Source of the DNA: Azolla caroliniana | Lineage: Eukaryota > Polypodiophyta | Assembly: GCA_043228905.1 (NCBI GenBank) | Contig: JBHGNT010000022.1 | Location: forward strand, 2,790,001-2,854,000 | Reading direction: 5' to 3' | Length of the DNA stretch: 64,000 nucleotides | Part shown: in pieces, positions 53,315 to 64,000 of the stretch | How the letters are laid out: each line of letters starts with the position of its first letter | Position numbering within the stretch: the stretch's first letter is position 1 | Program-made: the position numbers and the translations under genes | Notes under the pieces: generated by a model | Seen by the model: only the letters and a program-made list of their open reading frames with translations | The model's database searches: none | What the model was told of the DNA's origin: nothing

Positions 53315-54764
53315 TCCTGTTTTGCCCTCCTACTCTTCTTTCGGCTAGTGCACCTTCTCTACCTTTCCTTCCATCCTCCACGGCCCTTAATTGTCTCCTA
53401 TTTGACCAAATGTCTTTTCCGGAAAACTTATGGGCACGCACTGACAAATGTTTATTTGCTATAGAGACCCTATCGGAAGACTTAGCAGCTGTAAAAGCCG
53501 CTATATTGCCACAATCCATATCCGTATGTGATGTGTCTACCTTGACCACTTCCTTTGTTGTAAGCTCATTCAATACTATGGACCTATTATCTTGTTGTTC
53601 TTTATGTAAAACCAATTGTTTGTCCTTACTTGATTGATTATTAACCCTAGAAAAAGATTCTACCATTTGCACCATATTTGTATTATGATCCAGCTGATGC
53701 TCCATTGTGCCAACTGGGATGGACAAACCACCATCCACTTTACTACTCCCTGCTTCTTTTTCAAGTGTCTATAAAGATTGATAAGGATTAGCCTCTAGTA
53801 GTAATAGTGGATTAATTACCTTATTAGTCGGTTTAAAAACATGTTTATTAGACACTATAGACTAGCCGTCTTTACTAACATGTTGTCGAGTAGTTGGATG
53901 AGCATCAACATTGACATTCGAGTGTCTCTTTTGACAATCTTGACCTAAATGCCCAAACTGTCGACACACAAAACATTGATCGGGCAAACCTTGATAATAT
54001 ACCTTTTGTATAACCGGTGGTTTATTTATAAGTAGATTAGGTAAAGAAATAGTTGTTGGCAAACGTATAGATCTTGGTGCGATTATCCTAACTGCAGGGG
54101 CCCCACCCGCTCTATCTACTCCATAATCTTGTCCGTTACGCATAGCAATAACCTTACCGAACATCGCCCCAATACGAGGAAGAACATTCCTCCATTCCTT
54201 TCTCAATCCAGGAAATATTGCCGTAAAAACCATAGTAGAAACTTGATCTTGCAATATGTCATCTACCTTAATATTATGCGACCATTTATGAAAAAAGAAC
54301 CACGCACCTTCCACTCCAGCCTCCTTAATTGCCAATAGCTTTGTGACGGATTCCTCATCGACAAACTCCACATGATAGCATCCTCGAGACATGAATTGAA
54401 TGTCGACAATGTTATCTGTTTCCTCCGAAAAGGCAACGTACAAAGTATATCGAAGCTTTGATCTATTCAATCTCGCACCCTGTACCTACACTACCAAAGA
54501 AACCTGTAAACGTTGTACCTCTCCCAAGACTGTGATTTTATCCTCCTCCGACAACAGTAGGTCGACTTGCTCATCACAAAGATGAGGCAAAAGTTGGGGG
54601 GTTACATTGGACTCCCCTGTACGCATGTATGGTCCAGCCACAGATGGAACCTGTGTCTCATCCGCCGTCGACCTCCTGCTCGTGGTGGAACCAGCTTGCA
54701 CTATGGCGGCACTGTTTGTGCCACACGCGACCTGCTCACTTTCTGCCTGCTGCACCTGCTGCAT
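53304..54764 (-). pseudogene. LINE ORF1: RNA-binding protein with zinc knuckle
   Basis: It begins near 54764 with MQQVQQAESEQVAC. After a TAG at about 54486 the domain typical of plant L1 ORF1 proteins follows (YTLYVAFSEETDNIVDIQFM, EGAWFFFHKWSHNIKVDDIL), and then the zinc knuckle CFVCRQFGHLGQDC (about 53940). A second stop near 53862 precedes a low-complexity tail running into ORF2. Confidence 0.8.
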
Positions 54765-54799
54765 CGTTCGCTTCTAGTGTTTACTATATCTATCATGTA

Positions 54800-56063
54800 T
54801 CAACAATGTTGTATGGTCTTGGTCATATTTGAACTCGAGACGTCGAGAACAAATGCATTGAACACTTGAACTAACCAAATAGGTTGCTTGTGTTGAATGT
54901 TGAATGTTTTATGCGTATCAGAGATATGCGAGGCATTTGCCCATATATGTTTTTTTAAAAGAAACATATATGTCAAGAGTCCTTATTTCCCTCTCGTTTA
55001 CCACAAACTATGTTGGTACGTTACCTAACCTCAAGTCTCATAATTACGATGGCATACGCCAAAGTGCAACCTAATGCTCAAGCCAAATGAGCCCTCTTTT
55101 TGTAGTAAGCCCACGTGGCCCATCACATGGTTACGTCATTACGAATGCCTTTCGTAAGAATGATCTCAAGGTGGCATCGTATCCATGTAATGAGGGAGGG
55201 ATGTTGAATATGTGTGTCATAGGAGCGACCTCACATGAAGTGGGTCAAGCCCTACGTTCTCACCATCATTGTGGCTATCGTCGTTTCGTTATGTAACGAA
55301 ATCAAAGTGACCAACGGGGATGTCAACAAAAAAGATTGTTGAAAAAAGGATGGTGACTAAGCCATTCTCAAAAAAATGTGAGGACGACCACCAAGATCCT
55401 TTCCCCGAAAAGGACAACATTCGATATAAAGATCACACAATATCAAATATACAAATATGTTTATTTATCAGATATATACGATCAAATACGTATACACGAG
55501 ACCACATATGCATATATTAAAAAATCGTAACATCAAATAGCCAACCTATGATGAAATCGAGACATGTAATCAAGGCATATAGCCTCTACGCACACGAAAA
55601 ATCCAAAATTAAGGGTTAATGGCAATATGCAATTGAGTTATTGACCTCTTACGCATACGACACCAAACACATATCATTTACAAAAAATCGAGGTATTGAC
55701 CTCATACACATACGTAACATATGTATGTGAACGTAATACGCAATTGAGGTATTAACCTCGTACGCATACGACACTAATCACATATTAAATATATGTCAAA
55801 TGAGGTATTGAACTCATACATATATGTAAACGTTTTATACAACCAATTAATTACCACTACAACATCATTGAGTCAATGAAAAAAATAATTCATATTGACC
55901 ATATACATGATTAGATGGGAGAAGAAAAAATACAAAAAAAAAACAAGAAAGAGTTATCGAAATTCCTTTGTCGATCGCTATCTGGATCAAGGTCGACTGC
56001 ACATCGATCGATCACCATCCATCAAGAAGACAAAAACAAACAAAGGAAACATTAGAAACATAA
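54800..56063. other. Element A 5' leader, no gene seen
   Basis: Sequence between the LINE and the primer-binding site. It contains the tandem repeat at 55620-55830 but no coding homology. Confidence 0.45.
55620..55830. repeat. Tandem repeat with CAATTGAGGTATT(G/A)ACCTC motif
   Basis: Three or four diverged units of about 55-75 bp carry GAGGTATTGACCTC-like short palindromes and TACGCATACGACAC-like tails. It lies in the leader of element A. Confidence 0.7.
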
Positions 56064-56077
56064 GCTTTGATACCAAC
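56064..56077 (-). promoter_or_regulatory. Primer-binding site of element A
   Basis: On the element strand GTTGGTATCAAAGC follows the 5' LTR; TGGTATCAAAGC closely matches the initiator tRNA-Met complement used by most plant LTR elements. Confidence 0.8.
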
Positions 56078-56528
56078 TGTTAGAGTTATGATCTAGAGTA
56101 AGCATATGATAAGGATAAAAGATAGATAGATAGAAAGAAGAGAGAGAAAGAAGGGTGCCGACCCACCTTACCACCCCTGAGCGAAGGGATTGAGATGGAC
56201 TCGAGCCTCGATCGACGTCCCATAGCACTGTCGTGACGTCGAGTTGTACCTGGTGCTGGCGCGCTCGCTACAAGAGTTGACCCACCATGGGCCATATATC
56301 GGCGTAGTCAAGATATGATGAAATGAGGGTAGCTAGGCCTCATATTTATTGCGATACCCAAGGCCCCCAGGCAAGTTCACACTTGGCCTAATGGGTTGTC
56401 TCAATTCCGAGGATTAAAAGTAATCCTCCCCTTCTTTACACTCTCGTTTAACCCTCACACTTATCCACGTGTATAGAATACTATGGTAAATTTTTACCAC
56501 GGGATATTATATGGTCATGCCCGTAACA
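56078..56528 (-). repeat. 5' LTR of element A
   Basis: A 451-bp copy of the LTR at 38520 with TGTTAGAG...CGTAACA ends and many substitutions relative to it. It is followed by the second GAACA duplication. Confidence 0.92.
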
Positions 56529-58627
56529 GAACACGAATTGGATTGATGCGAATGTGTACATTGCCTCAAGGTGCTACAAATTTTGTAGCACATATGGTGA
56601 ATGCTATGAATAAAATTTTAAGAGATTGTTTGTCAAAAATAACTATGCCTTTTCTAGATGATGTTCCAATTAAAGGATGCTCGATGAATAAGAAGGATGA
56701 AAAACTCATGCCGAACGGAGGTAGAAAGTTTGTTGTAGACCACATTGATGCTTGTGAAAGAATCCTTTCAAGGTTAGAAGAGGTCTTACATTTTCAGGTC
56801 AAAAATCTATGTTTGGGGTTCTCGAAGTTCTGATTGTAGGGCACATGTGTGGACCCTATAGAAGAAAGCCATCCCCAATTAAGGTAAATGCAATTCAAAA
56901 TCTAAAGGATGATTGTAAATCTCTAACAAAAGTGCATAGGTTTTTGGGTGCTTGTGTGTTTTACTGAATTTGGATTCCACATTTCACACATATGGCTGCT
57001 CTGCTTTATGGGTTGCTTAAGAAGAATTCAAGTTTCCTTTGGACTAATGTACATACAGATGCAATTTGCCAACTAAAGGAAATGTTGTTGAATGCCCCTA
57101 TTTTACGGAAGGCTAGGTATGATAGTGAACACCCCATCTTTGTTACTATGGATACAAGTCCAATCGGGATCGGTTGGGCTGTTAGCCAAGAAGAGAAGGA
57201 TGGGTTGAGATATGTAGTTCGATTTGGTACAAATTTTTTAACAGAACGCCAAAGAGCTTACCCACAAATTAAAAGAGAGTTATGGGGTATGTTAACAACT
57301 ATTAAAATAGATCGTGAATACTTAATTGATGTTGAAGTTGTGGTTGAAATAGATTGTCATCCATTGCTAGGAATGATTTCAAGTTGTGAAACATCTGATA
57401 TACCTATGCTTAGATGGATAGCTTACATAAAATCACTATGTCCTGAAATCAAGCACATTGCAGGAACGGATAACCCAGTTGCCGATATGCTCTCAAGAGC
57501 GAGGTTTAAAGGTAAAAATACTATGGTAATGACCGATGAAGAAGATGAGAGTTTTGATTTCTTTTCCATAAATTCTAACTTGAAGGGGTCATGTGATTTG
57601 GGTGTTCATGTTATTCTTCGTGAATCTGAGTACGAGGGGGAGATGTTACAAATTGGAAAATACTTGAGTGCTCATGAGAAAGATGGAACATGGTCAAGGG
57701 AGCTATTTCATAAAATAAGAAAGAAAGCTTATAAATTTTTTCTTCATGAGGGATATCTTTGGAGACATCCAAAAGTTGTGAAAGGGATTCCGCAAAGAGT
57801 GGTTGGAAGAAGGAAAGAGCAACAGAAACTAATATATGAATTTCATGATACTTTATGGGCAGGTCATTGTGGAGTTCGGGCCACCTATTCGAAATTAAAA
57901 GAGAAGTTTTGGTGGGTTGGAATGTACAACGATGTTGCAGATTATGTACAATCATGTGAGAATTGCTAAATGTATTCGAATATTCGGCATCGTGATGGGT
58001 TGCAACCTACTTATTCTTTATCTCTACATTATAAATGGGTTGTGGATATTGTAATGATGGTTGTAGGAGTTTGGCAAATGAGATATCTTGTATTGGCAAG
58101 AGAAGATTTGACAAATCAAGTGGAAGGCCGAGTCCTATGCCAAAAAACCACTTCAGTTGTTTGTAAGTTTCTACTTGAAGATGTGATATGTAGGTACAAG
58201 TGCATTAGGAAGATTGTTGTAGACAGAGGAGAACTAGATTCTAATGATGCTGAACAATTTTTTTCAAGAATGGGAATTCGACTGTCCTTAACTACGACGT
58301 ATAACCCTGAAGCTAATGGGAAGGCTGAGCATGGACATAGCCCTATAGTAAAAGTTTTGGTGAAAGCTTGTGATGGCTAGATAGCTAACTGGCCTCATCT
58401 GTTACCGTATGCACTATGGGCTGACTCGCAAATAAGTGAATAAAAATGCAACTTATTTCCTAACTGAAATGGATGGAGTTGCTTTAAAGTTACCAATTGC
58501 AGGAAAGCGAATTAAGCTATTCAAGAGAAGGGAAGATCAAAGCACTAACTTCCTCATCGAAGATGACATCCATGAAGCTGAAGATGGCGGCATTCATTGG
58601 CGCATACCAGAGGATGCGCAGGTCTAG
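56529..58627 (+). pseudogene. Element E pol, second part (RT palm, RNase H, integrase)
   Basis: This continues E after element A. It has MRMCTLPQGATNFVAHMVNA and the catalytic FLDDVPIKG. A frame break lies near 56790. RNase H has VTMDTSPIGIGW and VEIDCHPLLGM, and the integrase zinc part has HDTLWAGHCGV...CENC. A TAA follows at 57967-57969. The integrase core has WVVDIVMMVVGV, IVVDRGELDS and YNPEANGKAEHGHS, with Asp, Asp and Glu retained. About 200 codons after the DDE core appear deleted near 58430. The end reads HWRIPEDAQV before the purine tract. Confidence 0.87.
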
Positions 58628-58637
58628 AGGGGGAGGA
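58600..58637 (+). promoter_or_regulatory. Element E hairpin and polypurine tract
   Basis: GCGCAT-ACCAGAGG-ATGCGC (58600-58619) is followed by AGAGGGGGAGGA and the LTR. In E this stretch is also coding (RIPEDAQV). Confidence 0.75.
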
Positions 58638-59095
58638 TGTCGTGACGTTTCCATGCCACGATGAGAAAATAACCTCTACCAATTTATATGAGCTTAGGCT
58701 AGGTCATTTGTTCTTTTAAAGCTATATTTTAATGTTTGTACTTATGCCATGTATATTTTCATACATGAAAGCTCAAATGAGTGGGATGTCTATCATGCAT
58801 CACATGTAATGCATGAACGCCAAATGGCGATCATGCATCACATGCATCATATGCATGGGGGCACCTATTTAAAGAGGGAATGGGAAAAGGGTGAGGGGGG
58901 AACATGAGACGAAGAATATTATTGTAATAGGAGGGACAAGCTATATTATTGTACAAGAATATTTTGTAATCATCTTCAAATATCAATACAAGTTATTTCT
59001 GTTTCTCCTCTTTCTTTGACAAGAAGCCCGGTGCTTACTTCTTGGATTCACGATTTTCTTTTCGTTTGCTCTCGTACGCCGAGATCGATGCGACA
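58638..59095 (+). repeat. 3' LTR of element E
   Basis: The 458-bp LTR has TGTCGTGACG...GATGCGACA ends, with short CATGCATCACATG-like repeats near 58790-58855 and a TATA-like CTATTTAAAG near 58865. The E 5' LTR is not present: the only LTR upstream belongs to D. Confidence 0.8.
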
Positions 59096-59220
59096 CCGCT
59101 TAGCTTAATCACATAATTAGGTACTAATTAACCCGTATTTAATTACCTAATTCTTAACAATTACATAGACAAAGTCGTGGGTTTGAAACCCATCTTGACT
59201 TGACATATATATATATGACA
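59096..59220 (-). repeat. Tail of an F-family LTR next to element E
   Basis: Positions 59155-59220 match the U3 end of the F LTR (compare 24340-24407), including the tRNA-like T-arm GGGTTTGAAACCC and the end TATATATATGACA. The preceding 60 bp are unassigned. Confidence 0.6.
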
Positions 59221-59694
59221 ATCTTCGGCTAACATGCCGATGAAGAAGACTCTTTTTGAGATCAGGTACGTTGAGTGACAAGCTCAACATGGGCTGAATT
59301 GGCTGAAAAAGCCAATAACCAAATCGATTGAGGAGAATCAACCGAAGAAGCCGACGGGCCGTTAGGGCCAATATTCCTATTCTTAGTAATAGGAATATTA
59401 TAGGCGGTTAGTGTCACATGCTCACTTATGAGCATTAAAATACTTGCCAGTACTTGAGTCAACCCATTGTCAGGGGCTTGTATAAAAAGGTGCTCATTGA
59501 GCACATTGTAATGTAGTGTGTACTGAACTGAGCATTTTGTAATAGAAGTTTTCTTGTTGTCTATTCGACTCAGTCACTCAATCTCTCTTTATGTCCTTAC
59601 CTTCATACTTACATACTCCGTGTTTACCTGATTGCTGGCTTAGTCAATGTCTAAAAGCTTCTGCATACTTCAATTCTTCACATGGTATCAGAGC
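59221..59694 (+). repeat. 5' LTR (partial limits) and primer site of copia element G
   Basis: The LTR ends ...ATTCTTCACA at 59682 and is followed by TGGTATCAGAGC (59683-59694), the classic initiator tRNA-Met primer-binding site. A TATA-like GTATAAAAAGG is near 59480. The 5' limit is uncertain because it abuts the F-family fragment. Confidence 0.75.
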
Positions 59695-59784
59695 TAGAGG
59701 GTTGACAAGATCCTTTATAGTCGACAAGCGAAACCTTGAATAGATAGAGCCTTTAATCTTTCGGACAAGAGAAGAGACGGGAAC

Positions 59785-60104
59785 ATGGATAAAATTATGG
59801 GGAGTTCCTTGCCGACCAAAAAGCTCGACATGAACAACTACACATCCTGGGAGTACAAGATGCACTGGTACCTACTTAGTCACGAGTATTGGAGTTATGT
59901 TGAAGGTGCAAACGATGTAGCTCTAGAGCTGACGAATAGAGATTTCCCAGCTTGGGAGCAGGCAACAAGCCACGTCTTGTACTGCATGACATCTTGTGTC
60001 CACGACCAGATGCTAAGCTACATCAAGGATGCGAAGTTGGCGAAGGAAGCTTAGGGGAATTTGAAGAAGATCTTCGTCGCAAGCACCACAACCCAGAAGT
60101 TGCA
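59785..60104 (+). pseudogene. Copia element G gag start
   Basis: Copia-type gag begins MDKIMGSSLPTKKLDMNNY, then WEYKMHWYLLSHEYWSYVEG and ATSHVLYCMTSCVHDQMLS. A TAG at 60052-60054 replaces the Trp expected in KEAWGNL. The gag is cut at 60105 by the LTR of element H. The H gag (60653 on) is a close relative. Confidence 0.82.
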
Positions 60105-60381
60105 TGTTGAGAATCAAACCCAACTTCCCTAGTGTGGGAAAACACCTTAGTATACTCAAGTGTGTGAGCACCCCACCTCCTAGTATAGTAACTAGTGTGT
60201 GATAGAACTTTAAGGTTCTATGACACATATTTAGTAGATAGTTAAGTCTCGACCTCTTTTGTTAGTGGTGGTTATAGTGTGAGAACATGGAGAGAATGTG
60301 ACTACATAAGAACCTTCTCCTCTTCTTTGTAATGTTGGTTGTCTTATTCTCTTGTTAATACAATTTTCTGTATAACTCTGT

Positions 60382-60433
<52 letters not shown>

Positions 60434-60490
60434 CTACATTCAGACATACACACACCTTCCATTGCATAGAATCGCTCTCCATTCTTTACA
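60105..60490 (+). repeat. 5' LTR of copia element H
   Basis: The 386-bp LTR has TGTTGAGAATC...CATTCTTTACA ends, with a (CT)n tract of about 54 bp at 60378-60431. A related solo LTR lies at 46787-47237 on the other strand. Confidence 0.88.
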
Positions 60491-60652
60491 TGGTATCAAA
60501 GCAGTTGGTAGCTTGATCCAATTTCATCCCCGTGTGTTGTGTCTAAGACCACGTTCACAAAGAACCGGTTGATCGTTGTAGCAGCAACCTGCATAGCTTG
60601 TATCAACAGAAGAAGAAGAAGAAGAAAACTCGCTCCATACAAATCGATCAAC

Positions 60653-61083
60653 ATGTATACTCAAATGGTAAGTGCTCTTCCCACTGAGAAACTCGACAGA
60701 AACAATTTCGCATCTTGGGAATACAAGATGGACCAATACCTTGTCGGGCAAGGCTATTGGGGTTATATCGAGGGAGCACAAGAAAATCAACCCAACCTAG
60801 CACATGCCGATCACCTAGCATGTGAGCAAGCAACGAGTCACGTGTTGTATTGCCTTGCATCATGCATTCATGATCATATGCTCGACTATATCTGAGAGGC
60901 CAAAACGCCAAAAGAGGCGTGGGGGAACCTCGAAAAGATATTCGTGGCCAACACAACCGCATAAAGCTTCAACTCTGTCAAGAGTTGAACGACAAACAAC
61001 AGAGGGATATGTCAATCGGTAGCTACACCTTGAAGATCAAGGTGTTGTGCGACTCCCTCGGGTCGATCAATGTCAACATTGAC
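60653..61083 (+). pseudogene. Copia element H gag, first part
   Basis: It begins near 60653 (MYTQMVSALPTEKLDRNNF), then WEYKMDQYLVGQGYWGYIEG and ATSHVLYCLASCIHDHMLDY, with a TGA at 60893-60895. A frame change near 60960 is followed by KLQLCQELNDKQQRDM and YTLKIKVLCDSLGSINVNID. Element I is inserted right after; gag resumes at 62915. Confidence 0.85.
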
Positions 61084-62909
61084 TGTTACGGGCATGACCA
61101 TTTAATATCCCGTGGTGAGAATTTACCGTAGTATTCTATACACGTGGATAAGTGTGAGGGTTAAACGAGAGTGTAAAGAAGGGGAGGATTACTTTTAATC
61201 CTCGGGATTGAGACAACCCATTAGGTCAAGTGTGAACTTGCCTGGGGGCCTTGGGTATCGCTATAAATAAGAGGCCTAGCTACCCTCATTTGATCATCTT
61301 TTTGACTACATCGAGACTCTGCTCTTGTGGTGGGTCAACTCTTGTAGCGAGCGCGCCAGCACCAGGTACGACTCGACACCACGACGGTGGTATGGGACGC
61401 CGATCGAGGCTCGAGTCCATCTCGATCCCTTCGCTCGGGGGTGGTTGTTACCCGTATAAGTGTACGGGAGGGTTAGGTGTAATGTGGAAGGTGGTGTGTG
61501 AGGTGTAATATGAAATGTGAATGTGTGAGTGTTAGGTGAGGTAAGTAGGTGTACCTACGTCCATTCGGCTTTTTGTAAAGATCTTCTATTATATAAATCC
61601 TCACTCATGGGGCATGAAAAAATGATATCGAAGTTACGAGCATGAGCTCCACGGATCATCCTCAATCTGATGGAAAAACAGAACGAGTAAATCAAATTAT
61701 TGAGGACATGCTTCGAGCATACGTTGGTGCAAAACCAACAAAATGGGAACGTTATCTCCCAATTTTGGAGTTTGCTTATAACAACTCCAAGCATACGTCG
61801 ACGGGATATAGTCCTTTTATGTTGATGTATGGTTTTCAGCCACGACCCCGATTGATGTTAATATACATCATGATGAGTTGCGAAGTACGCAAAACTTTCT
61901 TCGGGATATGCAAGATATGTTGCATATTGCACGAGATAATATAAAAACAGCTCAAGATAGAGCGCGTTTTTATGCCGACCATCATAGGCAACCTCGTGTA
62001 TTGAACCCTAGACAGAAGGTATTTCTACGTGTACCTCACAATTCTAAGACCTTGTCTACGGGTAAGTGCGCTAAGTTAGCCCCACGGTTTTGTGGACCTT
62101 TTACAGTCCTCAAACGCATTGGGTCATCAGCCTATCTTCTTGCTCTTCCCGATGGTGTTGGAATTCATCCAGTCTTCCATGTGAGTCGTCTAAAAGAACT
62201 TCTAGGTTCTGGCGACAATACAATTCCAACTGAAACTCTGGTTACTTCTGAAGAATTATCTTCTAAACCACATGTACCAGAAAGAATTCTCGATGTTAAA
62301 ACAAAAAAATTACGTACTAAAGAAATCCGAGAATTTAAAATAAAATGGATGGATAAATCAATAAAAGATGCCACATGGGAACGCGAAAATACTCTTAGAA
62401 CTAATTTTCCTAACTTTCCATTGCAAGAGCGCAATGTTTTAAAGAGGGGGAGTATGTTACGGGCATGACCATTTAATATCCCGTGGTGAGAATTTACCGT
62501 AGTATTCTATACACGTGGATAAGTGTGAGGGTTAAACGAGAGTGTAAAGAAGGGGAGGATTACTTTTAATCCTCGGGATTGAGACAACCCATTAGGTCAA
62601 GTGTGAACTTGCCTAGGGGCCTTGGGTATCGCTATAAATAAGAGGCCTAGCTACCCTCATTTGATCATCTTTTTTACTACATCAAGACTCTGCTCTTGTG
62701 GTGGGTCAACTCTTGTAGTGAGCGCGCCAGCACCAGGTACGACTCGACGCCACGGCGGTGGTATGGGACGCCGATCGGACTCGAGTCCGTCTCGATCCCT
62801 TCGCTCGGGGGTGGTCGGGTGGATCGGCACCCTTCTTTCTCTTTCTCCTTTCTATCTATCATTTGTTTATCCTTATCTTAAGCTTACTTTAGTACTTAGA
62901 TCTCTAATA
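61084..62909 (+). mobile_element. Internally deleted chromovirus I (A family)
   Basis: An 1826-bp element in gag of H with TTGAC on both sides (61079-61083, 62910-62914). The left LTR matches the A-family LTR only to about 61447, then turns into unrelated sequence. The internal part keeps the integrase C-terminal half (DHPQSDGKTERVNQIIEDML from 61642) and chromodomain (VPERILDVKTKKLR, WMDKSIKDATWERE, to about 62420). A frame change lies near 61845. The purine tract AAAGAGGGGGAGTA and a 455-bp right LTR (62455-62909) follow. Confidence 0.9.
62455..62909 (+). repeat. 3' LTR of element I
   Basis: TGTTACGGG...CTCTAATA; the final CA is changed to TA. It carries TATAAATAAG near 62633. It closely matches the left LTR up to the point where the left one is truncated. 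Confidence 0.88.
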
Positions 62910-62914
62910 TTGAC

Positions 62915-63379
62915 GATGATGAAATGGTGCAGATATGCCTCAACGGCTTAGCACCTCGGTTCGGCGCAATAAGGTCAACCATCCTCGCAAGGGAGAATCG
63001 CCCCTTATTTTTTGATCTCCAATTGATGCTATTGGTCGAAGAAAATCACGTTCGAACGAGGAGCAATGTGCAAGGAGAACACATGCTCTATTCGAATTCA
63101 TATGGAGGAAGGGGGCAAAGTCGTGGAAGAAGAGGCCGATTCGACCAAGGCTGTCACAACCAAGAACAACCCCACGAGCAGAACTTCTACTACCGGCAAG
63201 ACGTTGCAAACACGGAAGGTGGAACCTCAGGAAGGGGGAGCAATCATGCCGGACCTAGCCGACAAAACAACTCTGTCCAATGTGGATACTATGGCAAATT
63301 TGGCCACTACGAGTTAGAGTGTCGGAAAAAGAAAAGTGAGTTCACCTTCACAAGCCGACAACTTACCAACTACGTCTAA
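62915..63379 (+). pseudogene. Copia element H gag, second part
   Basis: This continues H gag: MVQICLNGLAPRFGAIRSTI, then PLFFDLQLMLLVEE, a Gly/Arg-rich stretch and the zinc knuckle. The knuckle reads CGYYGKFGHYELEC, so the second Cys of C-x2-C-x4-H-x4-C is Tyr. A TAA ends the frame at 63377-63379. Confidence 0.83.
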
Positions 63380-63399
63380 AATTTTGATTACGACGATCG

Positions 63400-64000
63400 T
63401 GGCGGAATGTATGGTTTGTCGTCTCGGGTGCATCCAATCACATGACGTCTCATGAAGATTGGTTTCGAGAACTAAGAAAGCCCGAACGACCCAACTATGT
63501 GGGAATAGGGGATGCCACAATTCACCCCATTCAACATGTTAGTAACGTCTCTTTCAGAGAAGAGGGCAACCAAACCTACATCAAGAATGGTTGGAGAGTG
63601 TACAAACAGATATGCGAAAGGGAGTATGAGGACCTATGGATTATGCTCAGTAAACAACACAGAAAGAACGAAGGCAAGAAGATGAACAAAAGATGGACAC
63701 GCTCTTAAGCTTTAATGGAAGCTTTGTTATTTTGTTCTCTCTCTGTAACTCTACACTCAAAGATTCAAGAGGTATTGTTACAGTGTTAGGTTAGAGCTTA
63801 TATACTAAGCCCTAACTATTTGGATGTGTTCACACTAGGATACAAAGTGGAAGGAGTCGGCGTTTTATCCCAACAAGAACATCTTGCATGTTCCAACGAT
63901 AATGAAGAATATGGTCTCGGTCGGCCATATTGTGGAATAAGGCATGCAAGTTTGGTTCAACAAAGGAGGTTGCTTCATCGAAAAGGGAGGCCGAATTATT
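63400..64000 (+). pseudogene. Copia element H protease region, interrupted
   Basis: One frame reads WFVVSGASNHMTSHEDWFRE, then YVGIGDATIHPIQHVSNVSF. The catalytic DSGA of copia protease is VSGA here, so the active-site Asp is lost. After the 287-bp insertion the frame resumes with NILHVPTIMKNMVSVGHIVE and WFNKGGCFIEKGGRI to the end of the window. Confidence 0.8.
63588..63874. mobile_element. 287-bp insertion of unknown type in element H
   Basis: The H protease frame is broken exactly here and resumes after it. AAGAA lies on both sides (63583-63587, 63875-63879). The insert begins TGGTTGG and ends CCCAAC(A), a weak inverted repeat of the TG...CA type, so it may be a small solo LTR or a TRIM element. 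It carries no coding motif. Confidence 0.6.

Larger units (their letters stand above)
51356..54764 (-). mobile_element. Degenerate L1-type LINE, 3' truncated
   Basis: A non-LTR retrotransposon read on the minus strand: ORF1 (RNA-binding, zinc knuckle) then ORF2 (endonuclease and reverse transcriptase). The RT ends soon after AYDKVDWDFMEGTLVRMGF, so the catalytic FADD block, the C-terminus and the poly(A) tail are absent. Several stops are present. It sits inside the 5' leader of element A. I found no target-site duplication. Confidence 0.85.
38520..56528 (-). mobile_element. Chromovirus A (18 kb with nested insertions)
   Basis: LTRs lie at 38520-38971 (3') and 56078-56528 (5') and the target duplication GAACA at 38515-38519 and 56529-56533. 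Removing the element restores the E RT frame (IRT/RIGLMRMC). Internal parts on the minus strand are a leader, a gag fragment joined to a protease fragment, RT, RNase H, integrase and a chromodomain. B splits the integrase C-terminal region at 39465-46628 and a solo copia LTR splits it again at 46787-47237. A LINE and a host gene fragment lie in the 5' leader. The two LTRs differ at many sites, so A is clearly older than B. Confidence 0.92.
60105..64000 (+). mobile_element. Copia element H (5' part, runs off the window)
   Basis: The 5' LTR is 60105-60490 and the primer-binding site TGGTATCAAAGC is at 60491-60502; gag and protease follow. H is inserted in gag of G and is itself cut by element I (61084-62909) and by a 287-bp insertion (63588-63874). 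Its 3' half lies outside the window. Confidence 0.88.

Noticed and set aside
55087-55296. A 69-codon open frame in the A leader
   Set aside because: No homology that I recognise, and it is not near a promoter or other coding signals.

Overview
The window is nuclear DNA of a land plant. Three intron-containing genes with typical GT..AG introns encode plant proteins, two of them with plastid targeting peptides, and most of the rest is LTR retrotransposon sequence. The species cannot be fixed from the sequence. One Ty3/gypsy lineage here (RT motif FLDD, protease motif DHG) is unlike the common seed-plant lineages as I know them, so a fern or another non-seed plant is a low-confidence guess.

Positions 1-22 kb form a gene island. 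All three genes lie on the minus strand: plastid RecA (1270-6493, 13 exons), plastid TatC (8774-13365, 4 exons) and ribosomal stalk protein P0 (17826-21370, 5 exons). Between them are microsatellites, a tRNA-derived SINE with target-site duplications (about 14179-14378), and two arrays of a palindromic repeat of about 36 bp, one upstream of TatC and one upstream of P0.

Positions 22.4-64 kb form a stack of retrotransposons, named A-J here. From 22.4 to 26.4 kb lie a Ty1/copia pol remnant, a deleted chromovirus (F) and the 3' end of a minus-strand element (J). Element E (35461-59095, plus strand) is the oldest host. Its gag is cut by element D, itself cut by the complete-ended chromovirus C (27951-33581, TSD GTAGA). 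A solo copia LTR (36683-37358, TSD AGAAT) sits in the E protease region. E's RT is split by an 18-kb chromovirus, A (38520-56528, TSD GAACA). A is in turn cut by the intact element B (39465-46628, two 717-bp LTRs that look identical) and by another solo copia LTR (46787-47237, TSD AGGAC), and it contains a degenerate L1-type LINE and a fragment of a plastid glucose transporter gene. From 59.2 kb to the end a copia element G is cut by copia H, which is cut by I, an internally deleted relative of A (TSD TTGAC).

The main biological signals are these. (1) In element C the predicted first 12 nt of the RNA are perfectly complementary to the primer-binding position next to the 5' LTR, which suggests Tf1/sushi-type self-priming. 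(2) B and E share a GATTTTTA site at the gag-pro stop, where a -1 shift enters an open pol frame. (3) LTRs of four families carry tRNA-like modules, all antisense to their element. (4) Host gene sequence lies next to the LINE inside the nest. Exon and repeat coordinates were read by eye and may be off by a base or two.
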